Assembly (NCBI GenBank): GCA_036346205.1
Contig: JARFJB010000896.1
Coordinates: forward strand, 1,644,001 to 1,708,000
Reading direction: 5' to 3'
From: Vesta saturnalis
Lineage: Eukaryota > Arthropoda > Insecta > Coleoptera > Lampyridae
Length of the DNA stretch: 64,000 bases
In this document: in pieces, positions 10,056 through 21,769 of the stretch
Numbering within the stretch: position 1 is the first letter of the stretch
Layout of the letters: every line of letters begins with the position of its first letter
Notes under the pieces: model-generated
Database searches by the model: none
What the model was told of the DNA's origin: nothing
Seen by the model: only the letters and a program-made list of their open reading frames with translations
Position numbers and translations under genes: made by a program

Positions 10056-11215
10056 GGAACTGAACAGGCTAAATTTGACCTATCGTGTTAAAGCACTCAG
10101 GAACACTTAAGAGGATGGATAGAAGGATAATGAATTACCAATAGATGCCTATGAACAGCTACCTTAAATTTTCTCATATCATACGTGAGAGGAAAACAGG
10201 AACTAGGGAGATCATTCCAGAGTTTAGAAGCCGTGTAGAAAATGTGGATTACGCCCGTTAGGTACGACAAGTATTTGTACTGAGTACTGATGTTGTGAAT
10301 GAGCGAACTGAGTGTTTATCGCAAAGATAGCCGAGATGGTATCAAATAATATAGTTCAGCAGCACAATAGCCGTTGTAATAACGATAATACAAAGAAAGA
10401 ACTGAAACCATCCTTCTATGCTCAAGGGACTGTATGTGAGAAGTTAAGAACGGGTCATTTATAAGCCTAATCGCTCTTTGAATACGATCAACGATATTAA
10501 GAGCGTATTGAGGAGCACTAACCCAGAGGTGAGAATTATATTCCAGATGAGGCCGAATTTGGGCCTTATACAGCAGAAGGAGTTGTCGAGAGTTAAAGTA
10601 CTACTTAGATCTGTACAAAAAGCCTATTTTACGAGCAGCTGTTTTGGTAGCTGACAGAAGATGATCAACCCATGAGAGATTTGGAGATACAGTCATACCG
10701 ACAGAGTAATAGAGTCTGAAAACTTAAGAACTGAGCCATTTATACTTACAACAGGAAATGATCGATCTTTTTTGGCGGACATAAGGCAACACTGGGTTTT
10801 GTTAGCATTAAATTTAACTATATTATTGCTTCCCATTCGAGAATACGTTGAATGTCTTTGTTGATTGAATTTTCCATTTCAGCTTTAATTTATTGATTTG
10901 ACATAGAAGGTGGATTATCACTACGAGTAGACTGAGATGAACGACAGTGAAGACTGCTATCGTCAGCAAAGCAATGGTTGGTGTTAGTTGTTGCAGAAAT
11001 AAGGTCATTTATGTACAGCAGAAAAAGTGTAGGCGCAATAACGGATCCCTGTGGTACGCCCGCGTTAATGCTAACTTCATTTGAAAAAAATCCATCAACT
11101 ACGACACGTATTCGTCTTTTATCAAGGAAACTAGGATATTATTTATATTCTTTCAGTAAACCAGTGAATCTGAAACTTTTATATTTAGTAATGTCTAAAA
11201 GATTTCAAACGTAAA
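10056..11215 (-). pseudogene. Jockey/CR1-like LINE fragment, 3' part of reverse-transcriptase ORF
   Basis: On the minus strand this matches the 3' half of the longer LINE at 18,626-21,520 almost block for block. It has the segment after the reverse-transcriptase active site, the LGFLYRSK / LLLLYKAQIRPHLEYNSHLW region, the arginine-rich IQRAIRL region and the C-terminal tail. Both copies have the same 3' terminus, GTGCTAAAGCACCCAGGAAC at the longer copy and a close variant here. Frameshifts are numerous, and the 5' end stops near 11,215 within reverse transcriptase. It is a 5'-truncated dead copy, and Jockey versus CR1 clade is not resolved. Confidence 0.75.
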
Positions 11216-11879
11216 CCTGTGGATTCATTTGCGAATCCAGACTTCCCTTCCTAGAAGGTATAAAAAACCTAGGTTATTCAAAACCTGCACCCATCCAAAA
11301 AATATCTTGTTCGTATACCTATGTAGCTAAAATGTCTAGCACTGAGTGAAAACGTGTTTTTTATATCCTTACAACTATTGTATGCGTATTTATATTTTGA
11401 AGTTAACGTAATTAAGGCTTCCATATTTTATTGTATTCCTTGTTTAATTTCTTTTATATACAACGCTTTACGTTACCCATTAACGCAGATTTTTAAAACT
11501 AAATTTACTGATATTAGATGTTTACGTCATTTTTATATATTTACATTTTGACATGAATAGTTTGAAAAATACTTCAAACACTTAGTGCTTATATGTTTGG
11601 AGGTTGCCTTGCTAGTTTGCGTTAAACTTGAGAATACTTTAAAATGTTATATTTCATGTTATGTTATGTGCATACTTTTATAATGTACAAACTTTAACAC
11701 TACTGGTTAAGAAATAAATTATCTACTTACTTATTTAGTCAAATGCTTAAGTAATAAAATATAAATCTTATGATCGCTAGGGGTTTAATCACAAATTAAA
11801 CAGTTTTAGGTTTTCCTCAAAATTGTCACAAGTGCAATACATTCAATTGTTATAAACAGATTTAACTTAATTTTAACTT

Positions 11880-12330
11880 AATAAATCAATTTAATTTCAA
11901 TTTACTCCTTTGAAATTCATTTAAAATTTTGCAATAAAACGATTTTCAATATCTCATGTTGTCAATTTTTATTTATAATTATGCAATATAATCCAAATAT
12001 TACACATTTACTTTATGTAAGATAGACAGGTCCTGTTACTTCATTTTAAGTACCTATGACCATTTTAATTAACTACACAAAGAATATTTGCACATATTTT
12101 ATAACATTCCACCGTGGTATTGATTTCTGAATCAGCCACTAATGTAAACAAAATAAATTACCAAATAATGCAATCGTCATAATTACAATGTGTTTTTCAC
12201 TTAGTACTTGTTTCCGAACTTTTCAAATTGACAGTTGAGGTTAGCTGTCCACAAGTATTGATTCTACAACTACAACTTACCAGTCTATAAATGAATTTAC
12301 GGCTCTTATACACGAGAAAACCACAACTAG
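11880..12330. repeat. Diverged direct repeat, copy 1
   Basis: Shares with 12,930-13,470 the ordered blocks CAATATAATC...ATTACACATTT, TATTGATTT, ATTACCAAATAATGC, ATAATTACAAT, TAGTACTTG and GACAGTTGAGG / ATAGTTGAGG. Heavily diverged. It could be an ancient LTR pair around a lost interior, but no coding is left between the copies. Confidence 0.5.
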
Positions 12331-12739
12331 TATATGTGTTTATAACCCGGATACAAACAAATGCACCAAGTTATAGCAACTATCAACTTACACAAACTAA
12401 ACATACAACCGAAGGGAAGCTACCAAGTGTTCCGAAAACTTAACATACAAAAGGGGAGCAAACCGCTGCTTCACCAACTTAACAAAAACTCTCGGTGTTC
12501 CACCAACTTACAGATAAACTAACTGATACAAACAAGCTAAATTTATATACAAGAAAAGCTTATTAAGGTTTAATTACTATGGTTTCAAACTACCAGCATC
12601 ATCTAGGAATAAATGATAGCCAACTAAAAATTAGAAGCTCACAACTATAAGAACTGGCATTAGCAGTAATCTTCGAACGTTTACCAACAAAGAAAGGAAA
12701 CTGAATATGGTCCATAAGAAGAAGCAGAAGAAAGAGCAT

Positions 12740-12850
12740 ATCAGGACGGCACAGGACTGATCGAATTACAATCATTGAAGGCAGTGAAGTTTGTGCAAAT
12801 CAGGACGACACAGAACTGTTCGAGCTATAATCATTGAGGGAAGAGAAGCT
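12740..12850. repeat. Two-unit tandem repeat of about 60 bp
   Basis: ATCAGGACGGCACAGGACTG and ATCAGGACGACACAGAACTG, each followed by a TACAATCATTGAAGG-like or TATAATCATTGAGGG-like block. The units lie between the two diverged direct repeats. Confidence 0.65.
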
Positions 12851-12929
12851 AGAAATGTTGCATACAACATTTATTAACTTTTTAATTTGTTTGAGAGCTC
12901 ACAATATGTTTAACCTTCCATTATTCATT

Positions 12930-13470
12930 TCAACTTATATTTCAATAATTTCATCTCAATTTACTTATTTGTATTCACTTTACGTTTATGTTATTTAAAA
13001 CAGTCTTCAACTTCGCATTTTGTTTATTGTTAGCCTCAATTAGGCAATATAATCATAACATTACACATTTGATTTAGGTAATTTATTGAACTTAGTAGTA
13101 TATTCATTAATACTCGTTATTCTGACTTTGTGTTTTTTAAAAGAACTTGTGATCTGTACTCAACTTTAATATTTTGATAAAGATCAAACAATACTTGCAA
13201 ATTTGTTCTAACGTACGACCTGCAGTATTGATTTAAACTAAGTGAACTATTACCAAATAATGCTATAATTACAATTAAAAACTCACCTTGTAAATACAAT
13301 ATTCAGACAAGCTTAATTTTTATTTTAATGTAACAGATTCAAATGTCTTTTCCTTGTAGTACTTGCTTCCAAGCCCATTATATCGATAGTTGAGGCCGAC
13401 AGTCGACAAGTACTTAACTCACTAAGATCTTAAATCCTTACATCACAAATACGAGAGGCGTACACATTTT
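12930..13470. repeat. Diverged direct repeat, copy 2
   Basis: Partner of 11,880-12,330 in the same orientation, offset by about 1.1 kb. See copy 1 for the shared blocks. Confidence 0.5.
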
Positions 13471-16400
13471 GTACACAATTGAATACCGTTTCACCTTCCT
13501 TCAATGTTTATTCAGTTTGACATACACCAAATAACTGTGCACTGACTCATCACTAGCATTGTACCAATTATAACAATACATAGTCAAGCTTACGCGTATC
13601 TCAGAAACTCGGCAAATAAGTTAGAATAGAAAAAATTCTGAATTCTGACATATAACTCTGAATTCTGAACTGTATTTTATAAAATTAGTTTTGTTGTGTT
13701 ATGCCCTTTCTATATCTTCGTTACCAGTAATAGTTATTAAAGATTTTGGCGCACAATGAACACACAATCCAAGCCAGTACCAGTACAACCAGTACATTTA
13801 ATTAGTAACAGGGCTCCTTCTCTGAGTTGCGATTGGATTTACTTAAGAGAATCCTTCGAAAGCTCTTAATTGATATAAAAAAGTTAATTTATCTAACAAT
13901 AAATACTTATCGTTTGAGTTTAGTTCACAGAGTGTACGTTGAACAATAGTTTAAAGTATATCCGTAATTTTGAAATTGTATGATTAGTATGTGCATTAGC
14001 ACGTATAAACCTTACTCTATCGTACTCTTGTTATACAATGAAAAAAAAACAATATAAAATTTTCTTCACTGTTTAACGTGCAGCATTCATAACTAACGTT
14101 TATTAACCTACGTTTTAGTTTTAACGACATTCGTTAATGTTTCTCATAAGTAGATGGGACCTTGTAAACAACTGAAAATTGAGATGCAGGAAACAACAGA
14201 GATATAAAGATTGCGAATGCTGGCAAAAGTCCAAACCAAGAACGCGGTCTTACCCGGAAGTCAAATTCTAATTTATTTTCATGGATACAGGGAAAGAAAT
14301 TAACCCCGATAGCAGTAGAAGCTGGCTGCTATATGGCAAGAAAATATTTAATATAATTAATATTTTGTGCCCCCACTTAGTGAAAGTTAAAACGACAAGA
14401 AAACTTTTCATAAAGTTTTTGAACTCAAAAATAACATTTTGCTAAACGATATTAGACCTTTTTACATTGAAGTTAGTTATTAATGCCTGTAATGTTATTT
14501 TTATCTGTATCTTCAAGTAATTAACTAATTACTTGCGCTTTTGTTATAAACTTTCAACAATTGGAAAGGGGTTTCCGTTTCGTTAATATTTTATAAACTA
14601 AATATAGGAATACAAATGTATAAATTTTAATCCATATTTAAACGAAATTACTCACTTTTTCAAAGTTGATTAATTATTCTAACTGAACAAAAAGTTTTTT
14701 TTTATTTATCATAACAAAAACAGAACTTTCATGCATTGTCTAAGATAAGTCTTGTTACAAAATGGAATATTTAAGCGCAATGGGCTTAATGTATCTAGGT
14801 CAGGATATATGCGAAATTTACAGTGCCTTATGTTTACAGAAATAAGGTGTACTGGGGTTACACAAAATTTCTAGCCGGTCATTATTTATGTGTCATTAGC
14901 ATAATCGTGAATAATACATTTGAAAACACGAATTGCTGTAGAATGAATTGTGCAGGGATCTCCATCTACTAATTGCCTATCATACTAATTAATTTTGTCT
15001 TATGTTTGTAATAGAACTAAACATATTAACAGCTAATTATGATTTATAACGTGTCTTGTAGTTTAATACCTAATGAACTGTTTGCTCCTTTTTCCGACGG
15101 GTTTCCGTGATTGATACGTGTTTCGTTAGTTTTTTGATATTTGATCTATGCGATGAGGCTGATTACATCTTTACGACGCTTAATAAAAGTCTAATTTGTC
15201 ATTACTGAAATTGGAGTAAAAAGTTGTCATCTCACCATAAAAACTTGTTTTACAAAATATTTGTGGGCAGGATTTTGATAAAACATTTACCACTTGACAT
15301 TCGATAAATTGCTGTTATAATGTGTAAAATTCAAATGTTTGTAGAATTTTGACGATATTGTATTTTCATTAGAAAGGGGTAGTATAAAGCGTACGGGTCC
15401 CCTAATGCAGCACTGGCTTAAGTGCAAAAACATAATTGTTCAGTGACCATTTTTTAAATATATAGAGTGAATTAATCACATTTCTTATTTCATACTTTGA
15501 AAATGTGTTTTTTCTTCTCGTTTGTCAAAAGTATTTGGTTTTAAAAGTCAAAAGATTTAAAATGTTTTGTTAACAAGGGTTAATGTATTGATTATTGAAA
15601 TTGGTTAAAAGTTTTTCCTAAGGTTAAGCTATTTGGAATATGGTAGTTACGAAAAAATTCAAAGAATAAACTTTCATGTCGATTAAAGTAAACGTAATTT
15701 GAGAAATATGATATGGATATAAAATTGTTTTTTTTTTGGGTGCTATTTGAGGATGTTAGATTCTTTATTACAAGTTTTAATTACGTTTCATTCACAGGTG
15801 ATACTTGCGTTACAATCATAGTAGTCACAGAATAGTTGTGTACAAATAATAGTTATTCTCGTTATTTTGAGTTTTAGAAATTTTCGTTAGTGGAAGAGGG
15901 AAGTTACGTCTTTTAAAATTAAATTGACGTATCTTTTGATATTAATGTTACGAAGCTTTATATTGTATCGCGGATTAGAATTTGTCGTATTGAATTTAAA
16001 ATGAATTTCTCTGTTTAACCGAAATCGTAAATATCATATAAATTTTTACACGGATTTAAAATTAAGAACACAATTTGTTATAGAGTGTAATTACAATGGT
16101 CTGGAGAAAAACAAGATATAAAATTCTAAGTCGTTTTTCGTATTAAGTTTCTGTTAACATTTATTGCGGCACAAAGGAAAAATGGTGCCAGGAGTCTTTC
16201 GATGTAAAGCATACCGATTCGTGTTTAGTTACGAATTATCATTATAAGCAAGTGAAGCACATGTGTGAAATAAGGCCGTGAGTTACTTCGAACGCTGTCT
16301 ATGCAGTTTCTATGTGAAAGCGTTGGGTTAAAGAAAAATATTCTGTAATTTTTCCGTTTCTTCGACCGAGGTGTCATCGTTTTTAGCGCGGTTGATAATT

Positions 16401-16890
16401 GAGTGTAATGAGCAATATGATTGGTTGTCGATATTAACATTCAAGATTGCAAAACTGAGGGATTTTTGAGTATGTGTCTTCAGTCTTGGTTTTGTTTTGG
16501 CTGAACGCAGCTGTTGTAGAAGATAGTGGCACAAAATTTGCCGGCGACGTACCCGGACGTTACGAATGCATTGGGTGCATCGCTTCCCTTTCGCCTTTGT
16601 GCGGGTTTTGTTGCCGGTTCATCAGGCCGGGGAATTTTATGTGGTTTTATCGTGGTCAATAAGACCGTATCGTTTCCGAAATTAGAATAGTGTTTTCGTC
16701 AAGTGCTGCCTGATTTGCGGAGTTTTAGATTGCTTTTGCGGATTTAATATGTTTTTATGGTGAAGTGCTTTAATAGATTTCTTTTAATAAGAAGGTTAAG
16801 CCTAAATAACTATGCCGAATCATAGTGTTACGTATAAATAGTATACTAGATAAATTGCTAGTGAACTACCTAGAAATATAACATCTTTGA

Positions 16891-17013
16891 GTTTATCATT
16901 TGGAATTGGCGTTATTGTTGCCGATAAAGAGAGTTTCCACCAAGGAGGCTGTCACATCCAGGACAATTTTCGCTGTTCATGGGAGAATGCAATTCAGAGG
17001 ACATTTCCAAAAG
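16891..17013 (+). other. Candidate coding exon with 5' splice site
   Basis: An open frame without a start codon runs from a stop at 16,888-16,890 and includes KEAVTSRTIFAVHGRMQFRG. It ends at AAG followed by GTAACA, a usable splice donor at 17,014. The composition looks protein-like, and the preceding 16,500-16,660 stretch is locally much richer in G+C and CpG than its surroundings. I recognise no family and see no convincing acceptor. It may be a host exon or chance. The TE fragment at 17,099 begins soon after. Confidence 0.25.
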
Positions 17014-17098
17014 GTAACATACCGTTGTATATGTATTGTGCTTGTTTCTGTTTTATAATTGACATTATTTTAGCGAATTATGCAGGGTTAAGCGAATG

Positions 17099-17579
17099 AA
17101 CTGAAACCATCCTTCTATGCTCAAGGGACTGTATGTGAGAAGTTAAAGACGGGCCATTTATAAGCCTAATCGCTCTCTTTGAATACGATCAACGATATCG
17201 AGAGCGTATTGGAGAGCACTACTCAGAGGTGAGAATTATATTCCAGATGAGGCCGAATTTGGGCCTTATACAGCAGAAGGAGTTGTCGCGAGGTAAAGTA
17301 CTGCTTAGATCTGTACAAAAAGCCTATTTTACGGGCAGCTGTTTTGGTAGCTGACAGAAGATGGTCAACCTATGAGAGATTTGAAGTCATACCCAACAGA
17401 GTAATAGAGTCTGAAAACTTAAGAACTGAGCCATTCATACTTTCAACAGGAAATGATCGATCTTTTTTGGCGGACATAAGGCAACACTGAGCTTTGTTAG
17501 CATTAAATTTAACTAGATTATTGCTTCCCCATTCGAGAATACGTTGGATGTCTTTGTTGATTGAAGGTGAATTATTCAT
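17099..17579 (-). pseudogene. Jockey/CR1-like LINE internal fragment
   Basis: An internal piece closely matching 10,401-10,905, including the identical stretch CCATCCTTCTATGCTCAAGG. The minus-strand reading DIQRILEWGSNNLVKFNANK, then KAQCCLM is the region after the reverse-transcriptase active site in this LINE. It is cut on both sides. Confidence 0.75.
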
Positions 17580-17624
17580 CGGTAGTTTTTAAAATCCTTT
17601 TCCCCCTTTCCCTATGGCGTAGAT

Positions 17625-17890
17625 TTAATAATTCACACAATCTTCAAATTTGCACCCCCATACTTTAGCATTTCACCGTTTTTCGACCTTTAGTCTACCC
17701 TTCAGTCTTATTTTCCTCACTACTGTACAGCTTTCTGAAATATTCTTGTCAGCATTTCCTCACTTCACAATCGTCTCATACTTTTCACTGCTCGTATTCA
17801 TCACTCGTGCAACATTTAGTTTTGGGTCATGGTTTGTATTTTGACCCATTTCTAGAAGTTTATTATTTCCCTTAAAATTGTTCCTCATTT
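17625..17890 (-). pseudogene. RTE-like LINE fragment
   Basis: Matches the reverse complement of about 57,105-57,480 in the longer RTE-like copy, including ACTACTGTACAGCTTTC, CTCACTTCACAATCGTC and TGTATTTTGACCCATTTC. It spans the linker just upstream of reverse transcriptase. It is short, cut at both ends and non-coding now. Confidence 0.75.
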
Positions 17891-17960
17891 TTGCTCTCAT
17901 AGGAGTACAAAAGGAAAAGTTTCAGTCTGAAAACGTAATCTTTCGCCATTATTACACATA

Positions 17961-18202
17961 TGAAAATACTTATCCCTTTTGGGTTTTTAAATGGTGCATT
18001 TTTATATTTAAGTCATACAATCTAAACGTTTCGATAACACAGTTATCTTTGTCAGTTGTAATACTGCCTTTAACAATTTTGAAAGACAGTATTACTACTG
18101 ACGAAGATAATTGTAATAGGTTACGGAACGTTTAGATTTAGATTAAACACAAAAAATGCACCATAAAAAAACCCAAAAGCGATAAGTATTTTAATCTGAA
18201 AA
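17961..18202. repeat. Penelope-type terminal hairpin
   Basis: A nearly perfect palindrome of about 240 bp. One arm reads AAATACTTATC...TTTTGGGTTTTTAAATGG...ACGTTTCGATAACAC, and the other reads back AATTGTAATAGGTTACGGAACG...CCCAAAAGCGATAAGTATTT. The same terminal sequence occurs, in inverted orientation at both ends, in the Penelope element at 33,957-36,003. It therefore looks like a Penelope terminal repeat pair that has lost its interior, or a non-autonomous foldback riding on it. Confidence 0.7.
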
Positions 18203-18625
18203 GTTTTAGTGATTACATTTCAGAAAACTATTTATTGAAGCAAACATTAAGTAGCGCAATTAATATCTTCAAACTTTTACGTCATTTAGGCCAAGACCTC
18301 TTGAATTCTATCCTACAGCAAGTGTGAATTTTGAAGCAATACTCCAAGTGTTTTGCATTTTACTCACGCGTCCTGGCATAGTGGTATAAGTTTCTAGTTT
18401 GCTGTACTAAAATTTTTCTGTAAAATAAATATTACATTCGCATAGGTGTCTTAAATTTTTCATATTCTGGTTTCGGCATAATTCTCTGCTATGGTTGTCT
18501 AAAGAATTCTTTTGTGCTTTTAATGAAATGAGCAATAGCTAAATTTTACAGAAAATTGAATGGCTTCTCATGCTATTGAGTTAAAAATGCCATATATTTT
18601 TTTTCTACTTATGGTATTCCCGAAC
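18203..18625. other. Gene-free interval
   Basis: No coding region, repeat or terminus is recognisable between the Penelope-type hairpin and the LINE 3' end. Confidence 0.5.
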
Positions 18626-19012
18626 AGGCTATGATTTTCCTAATGTGCTAAAGCACCCAGGAACATTGGGAGGGTTTAGGGATATTATTTGGCTGCCGAG
18701 AAAAGTTTATGAATGGCTAGCTAAATTGACTTAAGTCAAAGTTTGGAGGAACTGGTAGTGCATTCCACAATTTGGTCGCCCTGTGGAAGAATATAGATTG
18801 AGCCCGTTTAGTGTGAGACGATGGAATTTTGAGTGCGTAATTATGGTGTGAATGAGCAAACCGAGTGTTGCTAGCGAAGATGGCCTGAGAAGGTATTAAG
18901 GAGTGTATTTCGGAGACACACTTGCCATGGTAATAGCGATAGAACAAGGAAAGAACCGAAACTATTCTTCTATGCTCAAGAGGCTGTAGGTCAGAAGTCA
19001 GAGGCGGGTCAT

Positions 19013-20340
19013 TTATAAGCCTGATAGCTTTTTTTGGATGCGGTTTACCATATCATGGGCGTATTGGGGAGCACTGACCCAGAGGTGGGAATTGTATTCC
19101 AGATGAGGTCGAATTTGAGCCTTATACAGTAAAAGGAGTTGTTGCGATGTGAAGTACTGTTTAGATCTGTATAGAAAGCCCAGTTTACGGGCAGATGTTT
19201 TCCTGGCTGACAAAATGTGGTAAACCCATGAAAAGTTCGATGATATGGACATCCCTAACACAGAAATAAAGTTTGAAAACTTGAGTTGTAAGCCATTCAT
19301 ATTTACAGCAGGACACAAAGCAACACTGCGGTTTGTCGGCGTTGAACGTAAGTGGATTATACCTTCCCCATTCAAGGACACGTTTTAAGTAACTGTTGAT
19401 TGAGGCTGCCATTTTCACCTTTACGTCCTGTCTAGACTTATTGTTGTGGGAAAACTGAGAAGAACTACAATTTAGAGCGCTGTCATCCGAAAAGCAATGG
19501 ATCGGGTTAGTTTTTGAGGAAATGAGGTCATTTATGTATAGCAGGAAAAGTGTGGGAGCTATCACTGATCCTTGGGGTACCCCCGCGTTAATAGTAGTTT
19601 CTTTCGAAAAGGAGCCATCGACAACGCATATACGTCTTTTATCAATAAAGCTGGATATCCAATTGATGAGCGAATCTGATAAGCCGAACGAAGTGAGCTT
19701 GGCAAGTAGGCACTTGTGCCAAACCTGGTCAAAAGCTTTTCAAAAGCTACTACTACTGCTTCACCGGACATCTCTAATGTGTTATTCCAAAGTTGGGTGA
19801 CATGAAAGAAGATCAACCGTTGAACGTCTCTGTCTGAACCCATACTGGTGGTCGTTTAAGAGTTTATTGGACTCGAGGAACAAAGGTAGTTGGTAGTTGA
19901 TGGCTTTCTCCGTGATTTTTAGGAATAGGCTGGACATTTGCTAACTTCCACGATGAGGGAAACTCTCCAGATGACATGGAGTTCGAACAGGGTTTGGACA
20001 ATACAGGTACTAGCCCGGGGCAGCATTTTTCAAGGACGATAGCTGGAATACCGTTAGGGCCAGTCGCCTTGTTTGTGTCAAGTTTATTGATAACTGATTC
20101 CAGGAGCTTGTAACGAAAGTGGATTGGTTTAATAGCGTATGGGATAGATTTGGGCGACGGCACAGTTTTACCAGAATTATTGAGACGTGAATTTGATGCA
20201 AAGTAATCGACAAAGAGGTTGGCTTTTTCAGTAGGATCAGCTACTATAGATCCGTCGGGAGACGTCATGGGAGGAAAGGAAGATGTGCTAAAGTTTTTAC
20301 TGATGGCTTTAGCTAATGACCAAAATTTACGACCACCCAA
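19013..20340 (-). pseudogene. LINE reverse transcriptase domain
   Basis: The minus-strand pieces are GSIVADPTEKANLFVDYFAS, KATGPNGIPAIVLEKCCPGL, SSWKLANVQPIPK, IAPTLFLLYINDLISSKTNP, HCFSDDSALNCS and KLGFLYRSKQYF. These follow the finger-palm order of non-LTR reverse transcriptases. The palm residues read F-S-D-D. At least four frameshifts separate the pieces. The part between the PIPK block and the ending of palm motif B is poorly preserved. Confidence 0.8.
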
Positions 20341-20588
20341 GGGACATGAGACTAATTCTTTTCATTTACGTTCTTCAAACATCTTTTTGGCCTTGGTGAT
20401 GATACTTTGCAACTATTTCTTGCGGCAATATAATTGGCGTGATTTTCGGTAGATTTATTTGATTTCCATTTGATTAGAGTGTACATGCTTTTGCGATAAT
20501 GCATCAGTGCAAGCCCCATTATACCAGGATTGGGAACGGGCACGACTTACACGATTATGTATTTTGGGAATGTATAACTCCATACCCA

Positions 20589-21200
20589 TCAGGATAACTT
20601 CAATTGTCGAAAGAGCAAATTTTGAAGAGGAGGACAATTTAAAGCAATACTCACGCCAGGGAAGGTTGTAAAAATCTCGCAGTTCGCTCCAAGTGGGGAA
20701 AGGACTCTTCTTTTATACACAGGTGGGTTAGTTGTAAGGAATAGGCTCAGGAGATGTGGAGTATGGTTAAGGATGTCAGGGATTCTGGTTGGTTCGGAAA
20801 TGATTTGTGTGAGATCACAGGATACAGCAAATGCTTCTGCACTATGACCTGCGGGATTAGTAGTAGATGAAAAATGAAGCCAATTGGAATTGTGGGCATT
20901 AAAATCTCCCAAATTGAAATATCGCAAGATGGAACTGGATAAGAGGTAGTCTATTTTCAGACTAAGCAATCAAAAGATCTTGGAAGTCGTTATCATTGGG
21001 AGACCTATACAAACAACAGTAGAATTTCACAAATTGGGGTCCAGAATGTTTGAACCAAATCGCGTCAAATTTTCAAAATTGCAGATCCGACAAATCAGTG
21101 CTTCCATGGAAGACTTGTGTTTCGGATAGAAACAGAATGTCCGGTTGCACTTGTTCAAGGTGTTGATGAACAGCATTAAGATTTGACCTGATACCACGTA
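20589..21200 (-). pseudogene. LINE endonuclease domain
   Basis: Contains the exonuclease-endonuclease-phosphatase landmarks SETQ (Mg-binding Glu region), GDFNAHNSNWLHFS (catalytic Asp-Asn) and a SPLG segment where the family has the SDH motif. The SDH motif itself is not readable here. The frame changes near 21,000. In non-LTR elements this domain nicks target DNA for target-primed reverse transcription. Confidence 0.75.
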
Positions 21201-21333
21201 TGTTGGTACTCTAGATGACCGCTTGAGTCCTGCCCTCCCGGGCATCCGAATGGGGCAGAATTTTATTCCTGGCAGATCTTGTTCTTCTTAGTCTCGATTT
21301 TTGTATTGACGAATTTTTGCCCCCAGAATCCTT

Positions 21334-21512
21334 GGGACGGATCGACGAATCGATGTGAGTGTGGCGTCTCGCCCTACTCACCTGGGGTATAACATCTGTT
21401 TTAGAACTCGTCATCTTATTTGGGACGGATCGACGAATCGATGTGAGGGTGTGGGCGTCTCGCCCTACTTACCTGAGGTATAGCATCTGTTTTAGAACTC
21501 GTCATCTTAAGG
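21334..21512. repeat. 87-bp tandem duplication
   Basis: Two head-to-tail copies start at GGGACGGATCGACGAATCGA (21,334 and 21,421) and end with TTTTAGAACTCGTCATCTTA. They differ at a few positions. The duplication lies in the 5' part of the LINE or just upstream of it. Confidence 0.85.
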
Positions 21513-21769
21513 GTTTAGCCGTTAAAACGCCACGCTTGGCAAGTGCGTGTTGGCGAGTACATAAGGAATAAAGGAGAAAGTGACCGGCAGCCCTTACCGA
21601 GCTCAGAAAATTGGAACACCAATATTAAGGTGCCCATGGTAATGGTGTTGGCATTGTACCGGGTAGCATGGGGTATACATGCCTTCCACCTATATGATGC
21701 GATTAAGCTCTTACAGTGTCAAATCTTAGAAAAGTTATGATTTCAGACCTGGTTTTTCACTTGGAGAAA

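Larger units (their letters stand above)
11216..16470. other. Gene-free AT-rich interval with an old direct duplication
   Basis: No recognisable gene is present. The main structure is a diverged direct repeat, 11,880-12,330 versus 12,930-13,470, described separately. The rest (13,480-16,470) shows homopolymer runs and nothing else I can support. Confidence 0.45.
18626..21520 (-). mobile_element. Jockey/CR1-like non-LTR retrotransposon, degraded
   Basis: Reading 5' to 3' on the minus strand, an apurinic-like endonuclease comes first. Its STNIRGIRSNL / DILFLSETQ block lies at about 21,190-21,090, followed by GDFNAHNSNW near 20,915. Next is the linker (KFWSLAKAISK, 20,330), reverse transcriptase (NKATGPNGIPA near 20,060; SDDSALNCS active-site region near 19,470), the LYKAQIRPHLEYNSHLW block (about 19,100) and a C-terminal tail to 18,717. 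The active site reads SDD instead of the usual ADD. Frames shift repeatedly, so no full product exists. A first ORF (gag-like) is not recognised. The 3' terminus near 18,626 matches that of the fragment at 10,056. Confidence 0.8.
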
